A stretch of 64,000 nucleotides of DNA from CANLBN01 sp050633525 (GTDB taxonomy: Bacteria; Pseudomonadota; Gammaproteobacteria; Pseudomonadales; Cellvibrionaceae). The notes beneath the pieces are model-generated. The model had not been told where the DNA came from, searched no databases, and worked only from the letters and a program-made list of their open reading frames with translations. Every line of letters begins with the position of its first letter. Position 1 is the first letter of the stretch. The stretch covers positions 101,582 to 165,581 of the forward strand of contig JBOEGR010000021.1 in NCBI GenBank assembly GCA_050633525.1, in the 5' to 3' direction. Below, piece after piece: positions 8,722-16,401 of this stretch. Position numbers and translations under genes: made by a program.

Positions 8722-8919
8722 ATGCCCATGTCAGAACATACTATAGAAGAGCTTTCGCACAAGGTTGATCAGTTGATTCGTCACTGTGATAATTTGAAGC
8801 AAAGAGAGCAGCAGTTATTAGAAGAACGGTCTCGTTTGATTGAAAAAAATGAGGTCGCACGCACGCGAGTAGAAGCAATGATTGGTCATCTTAAAACCCT
8901 ACAGCAGAATGTGGGTTAA
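8722..8919 (+). CDS. TIGR02449 family small coiled-coil protein upstream of zapA
   Basis: A 65-residue, strongly heptad-patterned protein (KVDQLIRHCDNLKQREQQL) with a C-terminal IGHLKTLQQ. Short proteins of this type (TIGR02449, resembling ZapB/SlyX in form) sit immediately before zapA in many gammaproteobacteria. It probably acts in the cytoplasm as a coiled-coil dimer, perhaps with the divisome, but no function is proven. A second ATG two codons in (8728) is an alternative start. zapA follows after two bases, so the two genes are translated together. Confidence 0.8.
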   Translation: MPMSEHTIEELSHKVDQLIRHCDNLKQREQQLLEERSRLIEKNEVARTRVEAMIGHLKTLQQNVG

Positions 8920-8921
8920 CT

Positions 8922-9206
8922 ATGTCCACTAATACGTCTATTGAAACATTTTCTGTTCATATATTAGGTAAAGACTACCAAGTTGCTTGTCAGCCAGATG
9001 AGCGAGATGCGCTGTTGAGGGCTGCCACTGAGTTGGATCGTCGCATGCGCGATATCCGTCAATCAGGTAATGTCATTGGTGTTGAGCGTATTGCTGTCAT
9101 GGCTGCTCTGAATTTATCTAATGAGGTCTTGCAAGGTGAGACGGCGAATGCCGATAGCGCGTTGTTAGCAGATTTACATCAGCGGCTTGACAAGGCGCTG
9201 ACCTAA
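8922..9206 (+). CDS. zapA: Cell division protein ZapA
   Basis: ZapA binds FtsZ filaments and promotes Z-ring bundling. The 94-residue protein has the family N-terminal FSVHILGKDYQVACQPDERDALLRAATELDRRMRDIR globular part and a C-terminal helix that forms the dimeric coiled coil (ERIAVMAALNLSNEVL). It overlaps closely with the upstream TIGR02449 gene. The 6S RNA and fau genes follow, exactly the order zapA-ssrS-ygfA seen in E. coli, which strengthens the call. Confidence 0.95.
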   Translation: MSTNTSIETFSVHILGKDYQVACQPDERDALLRAATELDRRMRDIRQSGNVIGVERIAVMAALNLSNEVLQGETANADSALLADLHQRLDKALT

Positions 9207-9323
9207 TTCGTATTAGACTTCAAGCACTTTCCAATACATTTTTCTTTAATTTTCTATGATTCTTATAGTGAATTTATATCAAAAAAAAGCCCAATTCTAT
9301 GGCCTCTTGGGCCTCGCTTAGTC

Positions 9324-9329
9324 TATACT
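9324..9329 (+). promoter_or_regulatory. Probable -10 box of the 6S RNA promoter
   Basis: TATACT lies 6-7 bases before the expected 5' end of the 6S RNA. No convincing -35 hexamer is seen at the usual spacing. Confidence 0.4.
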
Positions 9330-9334
9330 GTTTA

Positions 9335-9511
9335 TAACTCCTGAGGCGTATGCCAGTCATGATGTCCTCGAGCCGATAATACCTCCTTAGGAGGTTTCAT
9401 GTATTTACTGTGTGCATGTCCGCGTGACGGAAAGCCTAATGTAAGTCAGAAACCACCCCCCTTGAACTTTTCGGTTCAAGGCCAGTTTGACAGCGGCGTC
9501 TCGGGAATTTT
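9335..9511 (+). ncRNA. ssrS: 6S RNA
   Basis: 6S RNA binds sigma70-RNA polymerase and down-regulates it in stationary phase. The region between zapA and fau carries its sequence hallmarks: CCTCGAGCCGATA near the 5' side (E. coli CCTGAGCCGATA), CCTTGAAC...GGTTCAAGGCCA near the 3' side (9460-9485, pairing CCTTGAAC with GTTCAAGG), and GCGGCGTCTCGGGAAT at the end. The ends CTGAGGCG and CGTCTCGG pair fully when G-U pairs are allowed, closing the long rod. Location is identical to that in E. coli. The end coordinates are estimated to within several bases. Confidence 0.88.
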
Positions 9512-9553
9512 TATACCTATTCTGGTATTTCTGCTATATCCTTCTTACTCCTT

Positions 9554-10171
9554 TTGTTTTTGGCGAATTTCATCGTGAATGCTTCTGTTGATGATATAAG
9601 GCAATCGATTCGTTATCGACGTCGCCGGCTTGGTGCGGGGTTCAAAAGTCGAGCTGCGTCGGTTTTAGTCAATAAGATCAAAGCATCATCGGTATATCAA
9701 CGCAGTAAACATATCGCCTTATATCTTGAAAATGATGGTGAGTTAAGTTGCCGCCCCTTAATTAAACAGATATGGAAAGATGGCAAGTGTTGTTATCTTC
9801 CTGTTCTGGCGCCAAAACAAGCGTCCCCCCCTATGCGCTTTTCGATGTATCGTCCAGGGGCAGCCTTGGTGAAAAACCGTTATGGTATTTTTGAGCCGAC
9901 GGGCACGCAAGGGCGCTTGCCTCAGTCCCTTGATTTGGTGCTTATGCCCTTGGTTGCATTTGATGCTGTGGGGCATCGTATTGGTATGGGTGGCGGTTAT
10001 TATGATCGCAGTTTTGCTTTTAAAAGTGGTGTTGGGGTAAGTGGGCGAGCAAAGAAAGTATGCCCAATAAAGGCCCCTTTTTTGATGGGCGTTGCTTACC
10101 GGTTCCAGAAAGTAAAATCAATTAGCCCTCAAGCTTGGGATGTGATGCCTGATAGGGTGTTAGCCGTTTAA
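9554..10171 (+). CDS. fau: 5-formyltetrahydrofolate cyclo-ligase
   Basis: The enzyme converts 5-formyl-THF to 5,10-methenyl-THF with ATP. The signature MGMGGGYYDRSF is present near residues 145-156, with the basic N-terminal IRQSIRYRRRRLG typical of the family and KHIALYLENDGE for the substrate region. The reported frame begins at a TTG at 9554; a GTG at 9575 (residue 8) is closer to the usual family start, and neither has a clear ribosome site, so the N-terminus is uncertain. Position directly after 6S RNA matches ygfA in E. coli, where the RNA and gene share a transcript. A 20-residue basic insertion (SGVGVSGRAKKVCPIK) precedes the C-terminus. Confidence 0.9.
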   Translation: MFLANFIVNASVDDIRQSIRYRRRRLGAGFKSRAASVLVNKIKASSVYQRSKHIALYLENDGELSCRPLIKQIWKDGKCCYLPVLAPKQASPPMRFSMYRPGAALVKNRYGIFEPTGTQGRLPQSLDLVLMPLVAFDAVGHRIGMGGGYYDRSFAFKSGVGVSGRAKKVCPIKAPFLMGVAYRFQKVKSISPQAWDVMPDRVLAV

Positions 10172-10373
10172 TTATTGTCAGTTGGGTGGGTTTTAAATTT
10201 GCGCTTTAGTGTCAAAGAATAATAGCGCATTGCAGCGCTACATCTTTATGCAACTATCTATTGTTAAGCTATTGTTAACATTGTGACTTGTTTGTTGGTG
10301 TTGGGAGCCAGGTTCTAATTAATTTTCGCCTTACTGATAGTGTTGTCAGTTGTTAGCGTCATTAAAAAAGCTA
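10172..10373. other. Intergenic stretch after fau
   Basis: About 200 AT-rich bases lie between the fau stop and a small reverse frame. I see only a short imperfect hairpin around the fau stop and no gene. Confidence 0.4.
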
Positions 10374-10514
10374 TTACCTTACGGCTATCCCTTGGTGTAG
10401 GGCTGGGGGCGGTACATCGCGTTTTTCTGTCAATCCTTCGGTAATTCCCATACTGCTAGCCAAAACACCAATAACAAACACTATGGCAGTGATTGTTAGT
10501 ACATCGGGCTTCAT
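10374..10514 (-). CDS. Predicted 46-residue single-span membrane peptide
   Basis: A short frame starts at an ATG at 10514 and ends at a TAA at 10374. It begins MKPDVLTITAIVFVIGV and continues LASSMGITEGLTEKRD, then PPPALHQGIAVR. The first 25 residues form one hydrophobic helix; the rest is polar. A GAGGT ribosome site sits five bases before the ATG, which is better than for many larger genes here. I do not recognise a family. It would sit in the inner membrane with a short tail. It lies in a 677-base gap between fau and rpiA and is divergent from rpiA. Coding status rests only on ribosome site and composition. Confidence 0.5.
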   Translation of the reverse strand: MKPDVLTITAIVFVIGVLASSMGITEGLTEKRDVPPPALHQGIAVR

Positions 10515-10848
10515 GGATACCTCAAAAATAGTCTGCTGACTATGGTGTGCTTATTTATTATTCCTTATTATTTTTTACTCCATAACCTTGGTTTAAGCCT
10601 TTAAATAGTGAGCTTAAAGTGTCCTGTCTGGAGTACAACTTTCGTTGTAAGCTAAGCTTTATACCTAAAAATGTGATAAATGCCAAGAAAAAATTTGACG
10701 CAGGTCACATCTTGGTCTACGCATTTTAAGGTATTGGGGAGTGTGTAATTGACTTTGCTACTGAATATGGTGCTCAAGGCTCTGTAGTAGTACCAGATAG
10801 TGTGTTTTAATTCGCCCAGATTTTTATTGTTTTGTATAGGTTAAAAAG
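10515..10848. other. Intergenic stretch upstream of rpiA
   Basis: About 330 bases between the divergent small frame and rpiA. It is AT-rich and presumably holds both promoters. I saw no convincing hexamer pair, operator or RNA motif. Confidence 0.4.
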
Positions 10849-11520
10849 ATGACACAAGATGAGTTGAAGAAATGTGTGGCACAGTCAGCCATTGATTATA
10901 TTCGCCCAAAATTAAGCTCGGACTCTATTGTGGGTGTGGGTACAGGCTCAACAGCCAACTTCTTCATCGATTTGCTGGCTTCAATAAAAGGGTGTTTTGA
11001 TGGTGCGGTGGCCAGTTCTGAGTCGACGGCAGAGCGTCTTAAGTCTCATGGCATACCCGTTTATGACCTTAATACTATTGATAACTTGGTTGTTTACGTT
11101 GATGGTGCCGATGAGTCTGACCCCGAGCTCTGTTTGATTAAAGGCGGGGGTGCAGCCCTGACCAGAGAGAAGGTTGTCGCTGCCTGTGCTGATGAATTTG
11201 TCTGTATTGCGGACGGCAGTAAGTGGGTTGATGTATTGGGTAAGTTCCCTCTCCCTGTTGAGGTTCTGCCAATGGCGCGATCACACGTTTCACGTGAGTT
11301 ACTTAAGTTGGGTGGTGATCCTGAGTACCGTGCGGGTGTGGTCACGGATAATGGCAACGAAATCGTTGATGTCCATAATCTTCGTATTACCAATCCTGTA
11401 GAGTTAGAGTCGCAGATCAATCAGATAGTGGGTGTTGTCACAAATGGCCTTTTTGCCCAGCGACCCGCGGATATTTTGTTTTTAGGTAAAGAAAGCGGCG
11501 TTGAGTCTATTCGCCGTTAG
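10849..11520 (+). CDS. rpiA: Ribose-5-phosphate isomerase A
   Basis: RpiA interconverts ribose-5-phosphate and ribulose-5-phosphate in the pentose phosphate pathway. The 223-residue protein has all family motifs: GVGTGSTANFFID (phosphate loop, residues 25-37), ASSESTAERLKSHGI, VDGADESD with catalytic Asp residues near 82-86, and LIKGGGAALTREK with the general-base Glu near 104. Length equals E. coli RpiA (219) within a few residues. It is expressed alone; the next gene is 100 bases downstream. Confidence 0.97.
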   Translation: MTQDELKKCVAQSAIDYIRPKLSSDSIVGVGTGSTANFFIDLLASIKGCFDGAVASSESTAERLKSHGIPVYDLNTIDNLVVYVDGADESDPELCLIKGGGAALTREKVVAACADEFVCIADGSKWVDVLGKFPLPVEVLPMARSHVSRELLKLGGDPEYRAGVVTDNGNEIVDVHNLRITNPVELESQINQIVGVVTNGLFAQRPADILFLGKESGVESIRR

Positions 11521-11622
11521 TTTTCTCTTTGAGAGTTTGCTTGCCTCTTTTTCTTCGGCACATCTAGCCTTAGAAGTGGCAAGGCTCTCTCTTTCTATAT
11601 CGCCTGTTAAAATAGTGAATCA

Positions 11623-12711
11623 ATGAGCTACTGTTCTTGCTGTATGCATGTTTTCAAAAGAGTGAGCACACGCTGTATGGTTTCGGCTCTTTTGATTTAT
11701 AGCCACATTTATAGCCACTCTGTGCATGCCGATACTGATTGGTGGACGAGTAGCTTTTTCCTTGATAATGATCTCTTTTCGGATACTGACGACGGTTATA
11801 CCAACGGTATTCGTTTTAGTGCGGTATCTCCAGACGTCAGTGACTTTGATGAAGATGCTCGCTTACCGGCTTGGCTACGTTCCATTAACCGAAAGCTGCG
11901 TTTTTTTCGCGGTGATGAGTTTGATCTTCAGCGTAATATGGTGGTCACTTTAGGGCAGCAAATGTATACCCCTGATGAGCGTTATATTGACAGAACAGAT
12001 GTGGTTGAGGAGGATCGCCCCTATGCAGGATGGCTATATTTAGGCCTTGGCTATCAGGTGAGTAATTTTAATCGGCTTGATACGACAGTGTTTAATGTTG
12101 GGGTTGTTGGCCCATCTTCCCGTGCAGACGATGCTCAAGATGCGGTGCACGATGCTCGCGGTTTTGAAAAGTATCAGGGCTGGAATAATCAGTTAAGGGA
12201 TGAGCTGGGCTTGCAGTGGCTCTATACGCGCAAGCATAAATTTTATCAGTCTATTGATGTGGGCAAGCTAGGTTACGATATTATCGGTCAGTGGGGGGGC
12301 AGTTTAGGTAACGTTGCCACCTATTTAGAAACGGGAGCCGAATTTCGTTTTGGTTGGCGTTTACCTAAAGACTTCGGTACTTCTTCAGCCAGTCCTGGGG
12401 GTGATAATAGCGCTCCGGGTTCAAGCCTTGATAGTCGAGTGAGAAATATTCTGTTGGGTGGCTTGCATGGCTTTGTCGCGGTGAATGGGCGTTGGGTGCT
12501 ACATGATATAACCTTAGACGGTAATACCTTTTCTGACAGCCATAGTGTGGACAAGGAACCATTAGTCGGTTCTGCCGTGATAGGTGTGGCGATGACTGTT
12601 TATCGCTGGAAATTGAGCTTTAGCCGTCGCTTTGTCACTGATGAATTTAAAGGGCAGGAAGATTCGAAAGGTTATGGGACGGTTTCAATTTCCTATACTC
12701 ACACTTTTTAG
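11623..12711 (+). CDS. LpxR-type lipid A 3'-O-deacylase (outer membrane)
   Basis: The mature protein begins DTDWWTSSFFLDNDLFSDTDDGYTNGIRFS, the signature of the LpxR/DUF2219 family, whose Asn-Asp and later acidic residues line the active site of a 12-strand barrel. It ends in a Tyr/Phe-rich strand with a terminal Phe (YTHTF), the signal for outer-membrane barrel assembly. LpxR removes the 3'-acyloxyacyl chain of lipid A. A signal peptide ends near ...SHSVHA; starts at 11623, 11644 or 11677 are possible, and the 11644 choice gives the best basic n-region. The gene seems to be expressed alone; a hairpin at 12767-12810 follows. Confidence 0.83.
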   Translation: MSYCSCCMHVFKRVSTRCMVSALLIYSHIYSHSVHADTDWWTSSFFLDNDLFSDTDDGYTNGIRFSAVSPDVSDFDEDARLPAWLRSINRKLRFFRGDEFDLQRNMVVTLGQQMYTPDERYIDRTDVVEEDRPYAGWLYLGLGYQVSNFNRLDTTVFNVGVVGPSSRADDAQDAVHDARGFEKYQGWNNQLRDELGLQWLYTRKHKFYQSIDVGKLGYDIIGQWGGSLGNVATYLETGAEFRFGWRLPKDFGTSSASPGGDNSAPGSSLDSRVRNILLGGLHGFVAVNGRWVLHDITLDGNTFSDSHSVDKEPLVGSAVIGVAMTVYRWKLSFSRRFVTDEFKGQEDSKGYGTVSISYTHTF

Positions 12712-12766
12712 GCCTTGGTCATCATACGGCTAATGTTAAATAATCTAGGCGTGGGGAAATAAAAAG

Positions 12767-12810
12767 CCTGCTACACAATGACCAAATAAAGCCGGTAAAT
12801 GTGTAGCAGG
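12767..12810 (-). terminator. Bidirectional terminator between lpxR-like and YHS genes
   Basis: The 11-bp perfect arms CCTGCTACACA and TGTGTAGCAGG are separated by 22 bases. On the minus strand the stem is followed by CTTTTTATTT, so it should end the YHS gene transcript; the plus-strand side has no T run. Confidence 0.65.
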
Positions 12811-12852
12811 AACGGGATCTAGTAAAGGAGCTTAAGTGCTATCGATTACGTT

Positions 12853-13329
12853 TTAAGCAGCAGGTTTTTTGCTTAGATCTACCCAGTTAACATCGCCATC
12901 TTTGATATAGCTTTCAGGGTTTTCTAACCAACGGTTATTGGCGGCTTTGCTGTAATTTAAAAATAAGCGGCCATCGATAATTTTCCAAAGGTCAGGTCTC
13001 GCGCTGACTTTTTTGCCGATACCTGCAGCAAAAGCACAATGTCCGTCATAGGCTGGAGCATATTTCTCGGGGTTAGCGATAAATAAATTCTTATTTTCTT
13101 CAGAGGAAAATAGCCAAGTAGCGCCGTTCCACTCGGTGCTGATGTTCTTATCTCCTTTTGTGGGAGCGCCAACGGTAAAATAAGCAACAGTATCGTAACC
13201 GGTAACGGCATATCCTTTTTTAATGTATTGCTCGCCAGCAAAACTTTGTGTAGCAAATAGGCCAGAGACAGCAGCTAATAGAAAACTGAAGCTTAGGGCG
13301 TATAGGGATCGTTTTGTATGTGTGCTCAT
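12853..13329 (-). CDS. Secreted YHS domain protein
   Basis: A signal peptide (MSTHTKRSLYALSFSFLLAAVSGLFATQSFA) is followed by a YHS-type region: KKGYAVTGYDTVAYFTVGAPTKG, then ATWLFSSEENKNLFIANPEKYAPAYDGHCAFAA, the typical hydrophobic/His/Cys arrangement thought to bind metal. The mature protein is about 130 residues and is periplasmic or secreted. YHS proteins of this kind are found with copper or haem trafficking genes, but none lie next to it. A GAGGA ribosome site precedes the ATG. The gene is separated from the next minus-strand gene by about 120 bases and is probably a single-gene unit. Confidence 0.8.
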   Translation of the reverse strand: MSTHTKRSLYALSFSFLLAAVSGLFATQSFAGEQYIKKGYAVTGYDTVAYFTVGAPTKGDKNISTEWNGATWLFSSEENKNLFIANPEKYAPAYDGHCAFAAGIGKKVSARPDLWKIIDGRLFLNYSKAANNRWLENPESYIKDGDVNWVDLSKKPAA

Positions 13330-13451
13330 GGTATGTCCTCAATAAATGTGAATAAATAAAAGTTGCAGTTATTGACGGACAGTTTTCGCTAAAGTTCATC
13401 AATCCATTGACTATAGCTTAGATTAATATTGTCTATCGAAAGTCGATTTGA

Positions 13452-13667
13452 TTATTTCCAAAAAGGCTTTCTGGATTCTATGACGGCCTGTTCTCTCGTA
13501 ATACCAACGTCATTCAATTGTTTATCTGTTAATGAGGCGAGCTGTCGGCGTGTCCTGTATTTTGTATAGTAAGCCTGTAGGCCTTGATAAATATTGGATA
13601 AGTTTATCTTTGCTAAATTTTCTTTGATGTTTATGGCTTTAGTTTGTTCTACTAGTATAGATTGCAT
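13452..13667 (-). CDS. DUF1127 small basic protein
   Basis: The 71-residue protein ends in the DUF1127 (YjiS-like) pattern: YRTRRQLASLTDKQLNDVGITREQAVIESRKPFWK. Such proteins are 50-80 residues and basic; in alphaproteobacteria some bind RNA and affect phosphate and carbon use. The start is set at the ATG at 13667 (MQSILVEQ), which follows GGAG by six bases; an upstream GTG at 13679 is less likely. It is divergent from a LysR gene, which may control it, and a second DUF1127 gene at 51281 is paired the same way with a MocR regulator. Confidence 0.85.
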   Translation of the reverse strand: MQSILVEQTKAINIKENLAKINLSNIYQGLQAYYTKYRTRRQLASLTDKQLNDVGITREQAVIESRKPFWK

Positions 13668-13777
13668 CTCTATCTCCACAATAAGTTGAATTCATGGATT
13701 GATTATTGTTGATGACCGTGTTTTACTCAAACGCTAAATTCTTACTTATAGTTAAGATAATCTAAAGTGAATATACA

Positions 13778-14683
13778 GTGAATATACATAGCTACCTCAA
13801 AGCATTTCACTATTTTTCTATTGCGGCTCGTTACCTTAGTATTAAGCAAGCCTCAGAGCATCTACACGTAACGCAAGCGGCAATTAGCCAACAAATACGC
13901 TTGTTAGAAGAGGCGCTTGGGGTTTCTTTGTTTCATCGCCAGCATCGTGCCCTCGCTCTAACGACAGAAGGGGCAAGCTTGTTGCCTCACCTTGAGGCTG
14001 GTTTTGATGCGATAGAACGCGGTGTTGATAGCTTGAGCTTAGATAAAGACCCTAATACGATTACTTTATCGGTTCTGCCTAGCTTTGCCTCTCGTTGGTT
14101 GATTCCTCGTCTGGGCGGCTTTTATGAAGAAAATCCATCCATAGCCATTAATTTGAGTATGACGGATAAGTTGGAGACCTTTGGTGCTCAAGGTGTCGAT
14201 ATGGCCATTCGTTTTGGAGGCGGTGACTATGAGGGTGTTGAGAGCCGGTATTTGATGAAGGATTATATTTATCCCGTTTGCCACTCTGCGTATTTAAAGA
14301 AAAAGCTAATAAAGAAGTGGGATGACTTAAAAAACTTACGTTTGCTTGACGACACGGCTAGCGATCTCGCGTGGGATTATTGGTTGCAAAAAAAAGGCTT
14401 GGAAAAAGGTAAAGATAGCCTTAACCGGGTTCGTTATGACGGCTCTCATTATGTCATTGATTCTGCTTTAAGTGCTCAGGGGGTCGCGATGGTGCGCCAT
14501 AGCCTTGTTGCCGAGGCAATAGAGCAGAGGCAGCTGACTCGGTTGTCTGATGAACCGCTGGAGTTAGAGCACCAATATTTTATTTGCGCCTTGCCTCATT
14601 ATTATGATTATCCAAAGATTAAACGCTTTGTTGTTTGGTTGACGCAGCAAGTTGAGTTGTTTTCTGAGCGTTATTCTATCTAA
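13778..14683 (+). CDS. LysR family transcriptional regulator, GcvA-like
   Basis: A 301-residue LTTR. The N-terminal winged helix reads FHYFSIAARYLSIKQASEHLHVTQAAISQQIRLLEEALGVSLFHR, the usual DNA-recognition helix, and the effector domain follows (SVLPSFASRWLIPRL, then VDMAIRFGGGDYEGV), most like the GcvA branch. The translated start is a GTG at 13778 with no clear ribosome site, so the N-terminus may shift or be leaderless. The divergent DUF1127 gene, about 110 bases away, is the likely target. The effector cannot be read from sequence. Confidence 0.9.
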   Translation: MNIHSYLKAFHYFSIAARYLSIKQASEHLHVTQAAISQQIRLLEEALGVSLFHRQHRALALTTEGASLLPHLEAGFDAIERGVDSLSLDKDPNTITLSVLPSFASRWLIPRLGGFYEENPSIAINLSMTDKLETFGAQGVDMAIRFGGGDYEGVESRYLMKDYIYPVCHSAYLKKKLIKKWDDLKNLRLLDDTASDLAWDYWLQKKGLEKGKDSLNRVRYDGSHYVIDSALSAQGVAMVRHSLVAEAIEQRQLTRLSDEPLELEHQYFICALPHYYDYPKIKRFVVWLTQQVELFSERYSI

Positions 14684-14694
14684 CTTTTATCCGG

Positions 14695-16092
14695 CTATTT
14701 GGTCTTCCCCATTGCGCTGGCATAGCCATCTAAAGCCCGTTGCCGAGCAAATTTGTAGTCGATAATAGGCTCCGGGTAGCCGCAATGCTTGCGTTGTTCA
14801 CTGTTGGGGGTATGAATCGATTTTTTATCTAAACTTGATAGTTCGGGTAAAAATTTCTTAATAAATTCACCCTCAGGGTCAAAGCGTTGTGATTGTCGTT
14901 CGGGGTTAAATATTCGGAAATAAGGCGCCGCATCTGCTCCTGTCGATGCTGCCCATTGCCAGCCACCATTATTAGAGGCGTAGTCGCCATCGACTAAATG
15001 CTGCATAAAAAAGGCTTCACCTTTGCGCCAGTCGATCATCATTAGTTTGGTTAAAAATGCGGCTACAATCATGCGTAGGCGATTATGCATCCACCCCGTT
15101 TGTGTCAGTTGTTTCATGGCAGCATCGACAATAGGGTAGCCTGTTTCACCCTTGCACCACGCTTGCCAATGTCGTTTGTCATTTTCCCATGGTATGGGCT
15201 TGCGGGTGGCTTTGAAATTTTCAGAGCGAGAAAGGTGGGGGTAGATGTCGATAAGATGACGGTAAAATTCACGCCAAATCAATTCATTAACCCATGTATT
15301 TTCTAGCCAGTCATGGCTGTGCTCTCGGGCAGATTGAATGCATTGTCTGAGGCTGATAGCTCCGCAAGCCAGATAAGGTGATAAGGTGCTGGTACCAGCT
15401 ATGCTGGGGATGTCGCGAATATCTTTATATTGGTCAATGTTTCTTTCTGCAAAGCGTTTAAGCTTCTGTTGAATTGCGTTTGTGGTAACAGGCCATAAAT
15501 CTTCTCGGTATTGCCGTTCATAACAATGCCAGTGTGTGTCTACATTATCGCTTTCCAAGTGCGCATGCTGTTGTTTCGTGGGTGCACGCAAAATATTGAG
15601 TTGGTCTGTACTCACTTGCTTGCGCCATTGGCGTGCGAAAGGAGAATAGACGTGATATATCGTATCGCTCTGAGTCCTGACGCTGCCAGGAGGATGGATC
15701 ACATCTGCGTGATAGCTGTGCACTGCGATTGATTTTTTTTCGCAGGCTCTTGTAACGCCTGCGTCCCTGTTTTTTTCATTTAAAGGGTATTCGATATTAA
15801 ACGATAGAGACTGAGCGTTAATCTTTTTGATCAGCGACAGGAATGCTTTGGGTAGGTCGCTATAACTGTCCGCTTTGATTATCTTAAGGGGGATGTTTTT
15901 CTCTTTTAGCTCTCTGGCGATGACGTTTAAACGGTCTCTCCATAACATGATTTTTGCGGGGGCATCATCATGCTGTTGCCATTGTTTTTCGGTTATGGTG
16001 TAAACGCAGCAAATATCACCACGCTTGGCGGCATAATATAAAGCGGGGTTGTCTTGTAAACGCAGGTCATTGCGTAGCCAAACGAGATGCAT
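14695..16092 (-). CDS. phrB: Deoxyribodipyrimidine photolyase
   Basis: The flavoenzyme uses blue light to split cyclobutane pyrimidine dimers. The protein (465 residues, E. coli 472) begins MHLVWLRNDLRLQDNPAL and has the FAD-binding region NTWVNELIWREFYRHLI near residue 263-279, then GYPIVDAAMKQL, MHNRLRM, and NNGGWQWAASTGADAAPYFRIFNP near 369-392. All are hallmarks of class I photolyases of the MTHF-antenna branch. It lies convergent with the LysR gene, 11 bases apart, and divergent from serA. Confidence 0.95.
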   Translation of the reverse strand: MHLVWLRNDLRLQDNPALYYAAKRGDICCVYTITEKQWQQHDDAPAKIMLWRDRLNVIARELKEKNIPLKIIKADSYSDLPKAFLSLIKKINAQSLSFNIEYPLNEKNRDAGVTRACEKKSIAVHSYHADVIHPPGSVRTQSDTIYHVYSPFARQWRKQVSTDQLNILRAPTKQQHAHLESDNVDTHWHCYERQYREDLWPVTTNAIQQKLKRFAERNIDQYKDIRDIPSIAGTSTLSPYLACGAISLRQCIQSAREHSHDWLENTWVNELIWREFYRHLIDIYPHLSRSENFKATRKPIPWENDKRHWQAWCKGETGYPIVDAAMKQLTQTGWMHNRLRMIVAAFLTKLMMIDWRKGEAFFMQHLVDGDYASNNGGWQWAASTGADAAPYFRIFNPERQSQRFDPEGEFIKKFLPELSSLDKKSIHTPNSEQRKHCGYPEPIIDYKFARQRALDGYASAMGKTK

Positions 16093-16401
16093 GGTGATCC
16101 TTAATGATGAGTTAAGTGGCGAGTAAGTGGGGTTGTGCAGGTTATTTTACCTATATTGTTGGAAGAACCTACGTGGATGTTACACCTCTAGATTACCACT
16201 GTGACCTTTATCTTGCGCAGTGCTATGGAAATATAGGTTTCCACCTGCAATTCTGCTAAAATGCGCGCCCTTCGGGAGTCGCTCTCCACTTCATTCTTTG
16301 GCGCCCTGCTTTCCAGCAGCTCTGATTTCAGTGTTCTGGGCTTAGTGCTTTAGTTTTGATCCTTTTTAATGACTGTTTTGCTGCTGAGGTTGCTCTAAAC
16401 C
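16093..16401. other. Intergenic region between phrB and serA
   Basis: About 310 bases between divergent genes. On the plus strand a TAAAAT box lies near 16256-16261, with only a weak upstream TAGGTT at a 17-base spacer, and could drive serA with a leader of over 100 bases. The leader has one short hairpin (CTGC/GCAG around 16305-16319). I see no small gene and no known riboswitch. Confidence 0.4.
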
